The notes under the pieces are model-generated. The model was not told the origin of the DNA, made no database searches, and worked only from the letters and a program-made list of their open reading frames with translations. A DNA stretch of 64,000 nt, taken from positions 1 to 64,000 of the forward strand of contig JADEXJ010000009.1 in the NCBI GenBank assembly GCA_015207195.1, in the 5' to 3' direction. The stretch's first letter is position 1; each line of letters starts with the position of its first letter. The stretch is from Pleurocapsales cyanobacterium LEGE 10410. GTDB lineage: Bacteria > Cyanobacteriota > Cyanobacteriia > Cyanobacteriales > Xenococcaceae. Positions 35,092 through 43,715 of this stretch are shown one piece after another. The position numbers and the translations under genes were made by a program.

Positions 35092-35970
35092 AATTGTCTG
35101 CGTTTGCTTGTTATCTAATCCTTTTTTTGAATGATTTAAACGCAGCTTTCCTTGTGGTAGTTCGCGTAATTCTGCTGGGGTTTGCTTTCCTACCGCACCT
35201 TTAGCAACCGTCACCCCACCATCAGCCAGCCATAAAGCACCCGTAACGTAGCTTGCCTCCTTCACTGGCTAAGAAAGCGCAAACGTTTGCCATTTCTTCT
35301 GGCGTACCCCTGCGTGCCATTGGCGTAGCGTTTATCAACATTTCTTCCATTTGGTCGGTCATTGGTCCCGTTTCCTTGTGCGTCCAAGCCGTATCGATCG
35401 CCCCAGGACAAAAACAGTTTATTCTTACGCCATACTTTGCCTGTTCTACCGCCACACCCTTAACAAATGAGTGTATCCAGCCCTTAGTTCCGCCGTAGGG
35501 AGGTATTTTGTGCCAAACCATTAAAACCCGCTTCCGAACCCGCGCAGACGATGTTACCCCTGGTTTTTTGCAGATGGGGTAAAGCAAACTTGGTCATCAA
35601 AAATGCCGATCACAGGTTCATTCTCAAAGTGCGATCGAAGCCTTCGAGGGATAGTCTTGAGTCTCGGCTACCGCGAGAAATACCCCTGCATTATTTCCAA
35701 CCTACCGTATTTATCAATAGCAGTTTTAACGCATTCCAAAGCCTCTGATTCTTGGGAGACATCCCCACAGCAGGCTGTAGCTTCTCCACCATAGTCTTTA
35801 ATTGAAGCCACCACATCATCTAAAGGGTCGTAAGGCAAACTATTGGCGACAACCTTTGCTCCCTCCTTGGCTAACTTATGGGCGATTGCGGAGCTAGCCG
35901 TAGGCATCGCTTCACCAATACCCGTACCTGCACCCGTAACAATCGCCACTTTATTCTCAAAACGTCTCAT
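35092..35970 (-). pseudogene. Short-chain dehydrogenase (glucose-dehydrogenase-like) pseudogene
   Basis: The N-terminus MRRFENKVAIVTGAGTGIGE is the NAD(P)-binding TGxxxGIG motif. The rest is recoverable by switching frames. NNAGVFLAVAETQDYP follows a frameshift near 35690. EGFDRTLRMNL then stop (TGA) and SAFLMTKFALPHLQ follow near 35600. YGGTKGWIHSFVKG (normally Y-x-x-x-K) follows a frameshift near 35510. EASYVTGALWLADGG follows another near 35255. At least three frameshifts and one nonsense codon. A 21-bp in-frame element also splits a HIP1 octamer (35888-35916). Inactive. Confidence 0.8.
35888..35916. repeat. 21-bp mini-insertion in a HIP1 octamer (copy 2)
   Basis: On the minus strand GCGAT-GCCTACGGCTAGC-TCCGCA-ATCGC, encoding MPTASSA inside GTGIGEA|IAHKLAKEG. 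Removing 21 bases restores GCGATCGC and the normal SDR sequence. Confidence 0.75.
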
Positions 35971-36347
35971 GATTTAACTTTGTTTAAACTACAAAAAATT
36001 TCCAACTATGCCTGAGTATATTCTCGTTAAACTCAATGTTTTTTTTCTCTGCTATTAGCTATAGATGAGTTGACAGTTAATATTAAAGTCCGACTGAAAA
36101 TAGATCGACAGTTATAGGAGTTGTCTTTTACTCTGTAGCGTTTTTATGCCGTACCAGCATAGGCTAAAAGCTTTTTTAAAATTCAAATTCGCCGATTAAT
36201 TGTTGCTTATGTTTGAGACCGTACAGAGAGAGGCTAAAGCTACAATAAAAATGGTAAAGCTTACAAAAATTATTAGCGTCATGGGAATTTAAACCAAGTT
36301 TTCCTTTTTGTGCCGTTAGCTTTTTATAGCAACAGCACAATATAGAG
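35971..36347. other. Intergenic region, 377 bp
   Basis: No gene seen. Holds a palindromic repeat at 36128-36175 (TTTTTATGCCGT ... GGCTAAAAGC) that recurs at about 38451-38493. Presumably includes the promoter of the Crp-like gene. Confidence 0.4.
36128..36175. repeat. Palindromic repeat, copy 1 of 2
   Basis: TTTTTATGCCGTACCAGC followed by ATAGGCTAAAAGCTTTTTT; pairs within itself (TTTTA-GCC / GGC-TAAAA) and resembles 38451-38493. Confidence 0.55.
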
Positions 36348-37055
36348 ATGACTATCATGATTCAAGATTCTTCGCGCTCGGCTAATCGTCTGATTCGCGC
36401 TTTACCAGAGAAGGAATATGCACGTTTAGAGCCTTATCTAACCTCTGTCGATCTCGATCTCGGAAAAGTTTTTTATGAAGCTTCTGAGAAGATTGAAACC
36501 ATTTACTTTCCCAACACCTCTTTAATTTCTTTGGTCAATACTTTAGAAACTGGTGCAACTACGGAAATTAGCCTAATTGGCGGTACGGGACTAGTTGGTC
36601 TTCCCGCTATTTTGGGCAGTGGCTACAGCAGTCAGCGTGCTGTAGTTCAGATACCCGACCATGCTGTAAAAATTTCTGCCAAAATTCTAAAACACGAATT
36701 CGATCGCGGAAACGAACTGACAAGGATAGTGCATCGCTATATTGAAACCCGACTGAATGAGGTGGCTCAAATAGCAGTCTGCAATCGCCATCACACCATC
36801 GAAGAGAGGCTGGCTCGCTGGTTACTGACGGTTCAAGATTTGATTCAAACCGAGCAACTGCCTCTAACGCAAGAATTTATGGGTAATATGCTAGGATGTC
36901 GTCGTTCGGGGGTGACTCTAGCAGCGGGTTCTCTACAACAGTCTGGATTGATTCGTTACAAACGTGGCAAAATTACAATTTTAGATCGACAGAACTTAGA
37001 AGACGTTGCTTGCGAATGCTACCAGCTTTTTTACAATAACTATTATCGAGAATAA
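36348..37055 (+). CDS. Crp/Fnr-family regulator 1
   Basis: 235 residues. The N-terminal cupin-like domain (YLTSVDLDLGKVFYEASEKI ... YFPNTSLISLV ... GLPAILG) lacks a clear cyclic-nucleotide Arg-Ser pair. The C-terminal winged helix has HHTIEERLARWLL and FMGNMLGCRRSGVTLAAGSL. It is close to the second regulator at 52791. The pair brackets the GH13/stress cluster, and the upstream gene is in decay. Confidence 0.82.
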   Translation: MTIMIQDSSRSANRLIRALPEKEYARLEPYLTSVDLDLGKVFYEASEKIETIYFPNTSLISLVNTLETGATTEISLIGGTGLVGLPAILGSGYSSQRAVVQIPDHAVKISAKILKHEFDRGNELTRIVHRYIETRLNEVAQIAVCNRHHTIEERLARWLLTVQDLIQTEQLPLTQEFMGNMLGCRRSGVTLAAGSLQQSGLIRYKRGKITILDRQNLEDVACECYQLFYNNYYRE

Positions 37056-37757
37056 ATTTACCGAGGGGTCTCTCTGACATCTGAGAAGGTTGAAAAACAT
37101 TGTCTCAACTGAAGTTGCTCATCTCATCTACCATTATTAATAATTTATTCCTGTAAATTTAAAACCTCTTTGAGCATTATTTTCGAGCATTATTTATAAT
37201 TAGTGATATGACTTTAGTTAGAAGCAATTGAAGGACAAAATAGATAATTTACAAATGTTGAAAAGCTAAGATAATTATTCAAGCTTCCAAGGTTTTTATT
37301 CGCTAAAATAATCATAAATTCTTGACCTTTGCCTAAAAACATTAGCTATTAGCAATTGACTATTTTTAATAAAATAAATATAGCAATTCTATTTAATTTA
37401 TGAACATAAGTTATTTTCAAAAGGTAGCAGGCAGAAGGCAGGAGCTAAACTATTTGCTCTATCACAAATGATTTAGGATTGCTATAAAAGATATTTTACA
37501 AGTTCGCAAAATAGCAGTCGAACAGAAGATTTATCATCTACATTCTTTAGAGATATTAGTTCACCCTATCTATCATATTGATGCTATTTGGTACTTCGTT
37601 CACTGTTACAATTCATCCCCACATTTTTTTGACCACCCCCTTTCTTTCTTTAGGTAGATGATCAAAAAATTACCTCATTGTACTTTGAAAATGTTACGAA
37701 CCTTGTTCTCGACCGCTGACAAAATTGTCCTGAATTACACTATACAGAAATTAATAG
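37056..37757. other. Intergenic region, 702 bp
   Basis: Very AT-rich with no supported gene. It has scattered repeats and a short GGTAGCAGGCAGAAGGCAGG purine-rich tract near 37425. Ends at the start of the Nramp pseudogene. Confidence 0.4.
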
Positions 37758-38392
37758 ATGAGTCAAAAGAGCGATCGCTTCGGAACGTCAAACGCTAACT
37801 TAGAAGGGAATAACGCCGAACCAATAATCTCCAAACCCCCTAGAGGTAAACAACGGCTTTAATGGGTCGGACCTGGTTTTATTTTTATTGCAGCCAGTGC
37901 GGGTGGAGCTGGAGAAATTCTATTTCCTCCCAGGGTCGGTTCTCTCTACGGCTATACATTTGTCTGGGCAATGATTGCAGCAGTCTTGCTCAAGTGGTTT
38001 GTTAACAGAGAAATTGGACGCTTTGCCGTCTGTACTGGAGCGACGATACTAGATGGTTTTAAAAAGTTGCCTGGACCGAAAAACTGGGCGGTCTGGTTAA
38101 TTCTGATTCCCCAATTATTTGTGTCGGTAGGTTCGGTTGCTGGACTAGCTGGAGCAGCAGCTACAGCTACTGTATTGGTACTGCCAGGCGATCCTCGATA
38201 TTGGATGGTTGTAGTTGTAATTACTACTATGACGATCTTGCTTTGGGGTCGTTATGCCTGGCTGGAGAAAATTGCTACGGTAATGGCTTCTTTACTTTCG
38301 GGTTTGTCATGTTGGCAGGACTCTTTTTTGCTGCTTTCGCCATCATTTATTTACTACAGCTTACAGGTGTAATTTGGTCTTCTAATGGATAA
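37758..38392 (+). pseudogene. Nramp-family metal transporter fragment
   Basis: From ATG 37758 the frame gives a 34-residue leader, then an in-frame TAA (37860-37862), then WVGPGFIFIAASAGGAGEIL ... FVNREIGRFAVCTGATILDG ... PKNWAVWLILIPQLFVSVGS, the first helices of a divalent-metal Nramp-type transporter. After about 200 residues a frameshift near 38290 and truncation end the homology (family length about 430). Not functional. Confidence 0.75.
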
Positions 38393-38450
38393 AATAAAGG
38401 GCTTCGCCATAGTTGTTAGTTATTAGTTTCGATCGAACAGAGTCTTATAC

Positions 38451-38493
38451 TCAGTAACGCTTTTATGCCGTCCAAGCCAAGGCTTAAAAGCTA
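38451..38493. repeat. Palindromic repeat, copy 2 of 2
   Basis: CTTTTATGCCGTCCAAGC, then CAAGGCTTAAAAGC; counterpart of 36128-36175. Confidence 0.55.
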
Positions 38494-38517
38494 TATGTTC
38501 TAAAGGACTTCCAAAGG

Positions 38518-38580
38518 ATAAGCTTCGCGACCGAAGGAAGTTCTTTAGGGCAAATAACTTCGTGTCGCGTAGCGGTATCC
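38518..38580. repeat. GC-rich palindromic element
   Basis: Includes CGCGACCGAAGGAAGTTC then TTTAGGGCA, matching CGTGACCGAAGGGAATCC then TTTAGGGCA near 56052-56080. Intergenic, upstream of the GH13 gene. Confidence 0.5.
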
Positions 38581-38685
38581 GTGATTGAAAAGCTAACGGC
38601 TAAAAACTTTGAGATCGAAATTAAACGGTCGTGATGTCGAAGTAGTATTAAGTGTAAACATAATTGTTGAATTGTACCTTTAACT

Positions 38686-40347
38686 ATGCCTCAGATCGAA
38701 TGGTGGCAAAACGCCCTAATTTATCAAATTTGTCCTTTGAGTTTTCTGGATACTAACGGTGATGGTTCGGGGGATCTAGATGGAATTGTCGATAAACTCG
38801 ATTATCTTGCTGCTTTGGGTATCGATGCGATTTGGTTTTCGCCGATCTATGAGTCCCCAATGAAAGACTTGGGATATGACATCACCGATCTGAGGGCGAT
38901 CGATCCTCTGTTTGGCAAGATGGAAGATTTCGATCGCCTGTTAGCCCTTTGTCATGCTAGAGGACTAAAAGTGATGCTCGACCAAGTTTGGAATCATACC
39001 TCCGACGAACATCCCTGGTTTATCGAAAGCCGAAGCAGTCGCGATAATTCCAAAGCAGACTGGTATGTCTGGGAAGATGCTCGAGCAGATGGTTCACCAC
39101 CAAATAACTGGTTATCTTCTTTCGTAGGGGAAAGTGCTTGGGAGTGGGATGAAACTAGGCAACAATTTTATTTTTATAACTTTATTAAAAGCCAGCCCGA
39201 TCTTAATTGGCATAATACCGATATGGTCGATGCTATCTTTGACGTAGCTCAATTTTGGTTAGATAAAGGTGTAGATGGCTTTCGCATCGATGCCCCAAAC
39301 TACTTTTATCACGATCTATAGCTAAGAGATAATCCCCCACGTCCCAATGATGCATCTCTACCCGATGGCATTCCCCCAGATAATCCGATGGTGCAGCAAC
39401 TGTTTAAATACAACTTTTGTCGCCCCGAAGTGGTTGATGTAATTAAGAAAATCCGCGCCTTTGTCGATCGCTATCCAGGAGTATTTACTTTGGGAGAGAC
39501 TACCCTAGCCGAAGACTCGATCGCCCTTTCAGGAAAATATGCTTCGGGGGAAGATAAGCTGCACTTGGGCTATAGTAGTGCCTTGCTGGTGGATAAACCA
39601 ATTAGTGCCGAGTTGATGCGGGGCATTATGAAGAAAATTCAGCATCACTTTCCCCATGGGGGTAACTGCTGGATGGTGGGCAATCACGATTATGGCAGAA
39701 TGCGATCGCGCTTCACGGGCAAAGATGCTGATGGTAAACCCTATCCCGAAGATTTTTATCATCTTTTTGTAGCTTTGTTAGTTTCCCTACCAGGTGCTTT
39801 TTGTCTCTATCAAGGAGACGAACTAGGACTACCAGAAGCCCGAATTCCCGAAGATATTCCCGTCGCTCGAATTCAAGACCCCTTTGGCAAAGCCCTATAT
39901 CCCGATGTTAAAGGAAGAGATGGTTCGCGAACCCCGATACCCTGGCAAAAATCGGCTCAGAATGCGGGTTTTAGCACTGCCGATGAAACCTGGTTGCCCA
40001 TTCCCCAAGCTCATCTAAATCGTGCGGTAGATGCCCAAAGTAAAGACCCGCAGTCTCTGTTAAATACCTGGCGACGTTTGCTGCATTGGCAAAAACAGCA
40101 GCCTGCTTTAACAACCAGAGAAGGCTATGAAATTTTAGATACAGACGAGCCAATTTTAGGCTTTATTCGCAAGTCGGAAGAACAACGACTGCTTTGTCTG
40201 TTCAATCTTAGTGAAGAGGTTGCAGATTATCAGTTGCCATCCAACTGCGAAAACACCACAGGTTCTGGCTTTACCGCCAAAAGGCAGGGGAATAAAGTTC
40301 AAATTCCTGGTTACGGGGCATTTTTTGGCGTGTTAGAAAAAAATTAA
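38686..40347 (+). pseudogene. GH13 alpha-glucosidase interrupted by one in-frame stop (copy 1)
   Basis: The full frame reads as a GH13 oligo-1,6-glucosidase/alpha-glucosidase: NALIYQICPLSFLDTNGDGS, VWNHTSDEHPWFIE, nucleophile in GVDGFRIDAPNYF, acid/base in FTLGETTLAE and WMVGNHDYGRMRS. A single TAG at 39319-39321 falls after YFYHDL, where the paralogue at 41384 has DKHLRDN; the frame continues unchanged after it. So only one base separates it from an intact gene. Frame and conservation after the stop are good, indicating recent inactivation. Confidence 0.85.
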
Positions 40348-40406
40348 GCGGGTGTTTGAGATGTTGATGAGTTGATTTCCGCAATTGCGCCACTGCTACC
40401 ATCAGA

Positions 40407-40792
40407 TTAAACAGCAAACGATTTAACTTTTGTCAGAAATTGCGTTAAATCTAAAGGTTTATAAACCAGATTGTTTGCACCCGCGCTTTTAGCATCCTCA
40501 TAACTAACTTCTTGATTGGCAGTCATTAAGAGAATGGGAATGTTAGGTACATTTTGATGGTGACGTAAATAATCTATTACTTCATAGCCATTCATTTCTG
40601 GCATCATCAGATCTAAAATGATTATGTCTGGCTTTACTATTTCTGTTGCTACATAAGAGCAGCTTTTCCGCTTTCGACTACACTTACTTCATACCCTTCG
40701 GTTTCGAGAAAAAACTGCGCCAAAAATAAATTATCTGCTACATCATCTACCACCAAAACCCGCTTGGTTTGTTGCTCTATTGTTAAAGACAT
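40407..40792 (-). pseudogene. Response regulator with frameshift
   Basis: Minus-strand start at 40792 gives RVLVVDDVADNLFLAQFFLE and VVESGKAAL. A frameshift near 40648 then changes to VATEIVKPDIIILDLMMPEM, NGYEVIDYLRHHQNVPNIPI and ANNLVYKPLDLTQFL. Together this is one complete CheY-like receiver of about 125 residues with phospho-acceptor Asp in ILDLMMP. It lies between two GH13 genes and is probably inactive. Confidence 0.8.
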
Positions 40793-41383
40793 TTTAAAAA
40801 AGATATCTTAAAAAAGATATTTTAAAATTGAGTTGACTATATATACGATCCTATTATTCTTATTTTTGGTTAGCCTCAGCTAAAAGACATATAAATGAAG
40901 CTATTTACTCTGGCTCTTTATTGCTTTATTAAAAAAGAACCATTACGTTAATTTTTGCCCTTAAACCCTATCAATTTAGAAAATCATAGTTTTTCAATTA
41001 AATATTAAGTAAGTTAAAGCCCAAAAGATAATTTTTATTTGCTATTGCGCCCCAAGGAAGTGCGATCGAAGAAAATCTTTTAGAAATAAAACTCAAGGCA
41101 TAAAGCTAAGAAGCGATATTATTTGTAGCAAACATTTGAGTATTTTATCCAATTCATATAACTTAACAATAATAGTTATTTATAACCAGAGAAAGATGAG
41201 CGGGGATCGCTAATTTTGCCACAATTATTAAACAAATATAAACATAAGCACGAGCTGAATCGCGATCGATAAGCAGATTCGCTTCATAAATTTAAACATG
41301 TTTATTATTACTTGCTAATACGCAGCTAATAAATATTGTCTTTAAATATTGTTTTTCAATTACAAAAACTATAAATAAATGCA
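40793..41383. other. Intergenic region, 591 bp
   Basis: AT-rich, no supported gene; one HIP1-like site near 41268. Presumably includes the promoter of the GH13 gene at 41384. Confidence 0.4.
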
Positions 41384-43129
41384 ATGATAACTAGTGTTAA
41401 ATGGTGGAAAAATCCCGTAATCAACCGTCGGGCATGGACTTGGGAAGATGCTAACAATCAGCAACATAACGGTCATTGGTGGCAGCACGCCGTAATCTAT
41501 CAAATTTATCCCCGCAGCTTTCAAGATACGACGGGGAATGGCATTGGCGATCTCAATGGGATTATTGCCCGCATGGACTATATTGCTTCTTTGGGGGTAG
41601 ATGCGATCTGGCTGTGTCCGATTTTTGAATCGCCTATGGAAGATATGGGTTACGACATTACGGATATGCGGGCGATCGATCCTCTGTTTGGCGATCTTAA
41701 AGACTTCGATCGCCTGTTAGAGCTAGCTCATGCCTTCGGGATTAAGGTTCTGATTGATGGAGTTTGGAATCATACTTCCGACCAGCATCCCTGGTTTATA
41801 GAAAGCCGTAAAAGCCGAGATAATGCTAAGGCAGACTGGTACGTTTGGGCAGATGGTAAAGAGGATGGTTCGCCTCCCAACAACTGGCTTTCGGCATTTA
41901 TGGGTAAAAGTGCCTGGGAGTGGGATGAAGTCCGAGGACAATATTACTTTTATAACTTTCTTGCCAGTCAACCAGAATTAAACTGGCATAACCCCGATGT
42001 CGTGGCTGAGATACTCCGTCAGGCTGAATTCTGGCTCGATCGCGGTATCGATGGCTTTCGTCTGGATGCGGTTAACTTTTATGTCCACGATAAACATCTG
42101 CGGGATAATCCAGTTCGTCCCGACAACGGCATCTTTCCCGATGGAGTAGATCCCGATAACCCGATGGTCGAACATATGTTTCAATACAATTTCTGTCGTC
42201 CCGAAAACTTAGAGGCAATTAATCCCATTCGCGAACTGTGCGAACGACATGGAGATGCGGTGACGCTGGGAGAAGTAACCCTGTGTGAAGATTCGATCGA
42301 ACTATCGAGCCAATATGTAACGGGAGCCAATCGCCTGCATTTGGCTTATAACAGTGCCTTACTGGTAGACGAGCCGATTAGTGCTAGGTTAATGCGTCAG
42401 ACGATGGAAAAAGTCCAAGCTAATTTTCCCGAAGGTGGTCAGTGTTGGATGGTAGGCAATCACGATTACGGTCGTCTCAAGTCTCGCTGGACGGGAGTAG
42501 ACGTTAACGGACAACCCTATCCCGATGAATTTTACTATGCGATCGCAGCTTTATTATTATCCTTACCAGGGGCTTTATGTCTCTATCAGGGAGATGAGCT
42601 AGGTTTAGATGAGGCAAAGATTCCTAAAGATATACCAGAGGATAAAATACAAGACCTGTTTGGCAAAGAGCTTTATCCTATCGTACCAGGCAGAGATGGC
42701 TCGCGAACTCCAATGCCCTGGGAATCAGATAAACCTAATGCTGGCTTCACAGATAAAGATGAACCCTGGCTACCAGTACCTAAAAAGCATTTTAATCAAG
42801 CAGTTGACGTACAAAATGCCGACCCTCATTCCTTACTCAATACCTGGCGCAGACTGCTCCACTGGCGCAAACAACAACCCGCTCTGATTGCAGGAAATTT
42901 TAAATTATTAGATACACAAGAACCCCTGCTTGGCTTTATTCGAGAATATGCCGAACAGCGTTTGCTCTGTCTGTTTAACCTCAGCGACGAGTCGGTCAAG
43001 TACGATTTATCAGTTCACGGTAAATATCTACCAAAAAATAATTTGGGTTTTGATTGGCAGATATGGAAAAGTACCTTGGAGATACCTAGTTATGGAGTCT
43101 TCTTTGCCAATTTAGATTCAGAAAAATAA
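41384..43129 (+). CDS. GH13 alpha-glucosidase (copy 2)
   Basis: 581 residues. It hydrolyses alpha-glucosidic bonds in oligosaccharides, probably in the cytosol as no signal peptide is visible. Motifs: VIYQIYPRSFQDTTGNGIGD, VWNHTSDQHPWF, nucleophile D in GIDGFRLDAVNFYV, acid/base E in VTLGEVTLCE and WMVGNHDYGRLKS. The N-terminal WTWEDANNQQHNG is an extension over the other two copies. Very similar to the broken gene at 38686 and to the one at 49757, so three paralogues lie within 13 kb. Confidence 0.88.
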   Translation: MITSVKWWKNPVINRRAWTWEDANNQQHNGHWWQHAVIYQIYPRSFQDTTGNGIGDLNGIIARMDYIASLGVDAIWLCPIFESPMEDMGYDITDMRAIDPLFGDLKDFDRLLELAHAFGIKVLIDGVWNHTSDQHPWFIESRKSRDNAKADWYVWADGKEDGSPPNNWLSAFMGKSAWEWDEVRGQYYFYNFLASQPELNWHNPDVVAEILRQAEFWLDRGIDGFRLDAVNFYVHDKHLRDNPVRPDNGIFPDGVDPDNPMVEHMFQYNFCRPENLEAINPIRELCERHGDAVTLGEVTLCEDSIELSSQYVTGANRLHLAYNSALLVDEPISARLMRQTMEKVQANFPEGGQCWMVGNHDYGRLKSRWTGVDVNGQPYPDEFYYAIAALLLSLPGALCLYQGDELGLDEAKIPKDIPEDKIQDLFGKELYPIVPGRDGSRTPMPWESDKPNAGFTDKDEPWLPVPKKHFNQAVDVQNADPHSLLNTWRRLLHWRKQQPALIAGNFKLLDTQEPLLGFIREYAEQRLLCLFNLSDESVKYDLSVHGKYLPKNNLGFDWQIWKSTLEIPSYGVFFANLDSEK

Positions 43130-43237
43130 TCTACTTATTAAGTTGAATTAGAAACAAACAAATTATTTCTAATTAAAAAGCAACTGAAGTTTCGATTTTC
43201 CTGAGAAGTTTTTATGATAGTTAGGAGAAAAAAAATT

Positions 43238-43582
43238 ATGACGGCTACTACTCAAACATCTAATCTAGATTCTTGCATTCAAGCTTGTTTGGAGTGTTTA
43301 AAAGATTGCGAAAACTGCGCTACTGCCTGTCTTAACAGTGATATGGCGCAGATGATGTCTGAATGTATCAAAAGATGTCGTGACTGCGTTGATACCTGCA
43401 CCCTGTGTGCGCGTTTGATGATGCGATCTTCTTCTGTTCAGGCTCAAATGTGCGGTGTATGTGCCGATGCTTGTGAACTTTGTGCAGAAGAATGTAGCAA
43501 GCACGATAGCGACCACTGCCAACGCTGTGCGGAATCTTGTCGCCGTTGTGCAGAGTCTTGCCGTCAGATGGCAGCAGCATAA
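43238..43582 (+). CDS. Cys-rich four-helix-bundle (Csp-like, DUF326) protein
   Basis: From ATG 43238, preceded by AGGAGA, the product is 114 residues with many Cys in C-x2-C/C-x3-C pairs (CLECLKDCENCATACLN, CIKRCRDCVDTCTLCARL, CGVCADACELCAEECSK, CQRCAESCRRCAESC). This is the Csp/DUF326 fold, which stores copper(I) in a helical bundle. No signal peptide is visible, so the cytosolic form is likely. The Tn3-like transposon starts 72 bases after its stop, separating it from the glutaredoxin-MauE gene. Confidence 0.85.
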   Translation: MTATTQTSNLDSCIQACLECLKDCENCATACLNSDMAQMMSECIKRCRDCVDTCTLCARLMMRSSSVQAQMCGVCADACELCAEECSKHDSDHCQRCAESCRRCAESCRQMAAA

Positions 43583-43649
43583 ACAGTAAACAGTGGTAAT
43601 TGCTCATTAATAAATGCTTGACTCTACAGTCAACTAGAGACTTTAGACT

Positions 43650-43654
43650 AATTA
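43650..43654 (+). repeat. Tn3-family target duplication, left
   Basis: AATTA, identical to 48893-48897. Confidence 0.85.
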
Positions 43655-43715
43655 GGCGTACAGCCGACATACGTGCAAAATAGGACACAATGTTAAGTAA
43701 TGTAACAAATACCCC

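Noticed and set aside
34574-35970. Hydrolase and SDR as intact genes
   Set aside because: Missing N-terminus in one and several frame changes with a stop in the other.
37056-37757. Possible gene in the 702-bp gap
   Set aside because: Only short AT-rich frames with no homology-like pattern were seen.
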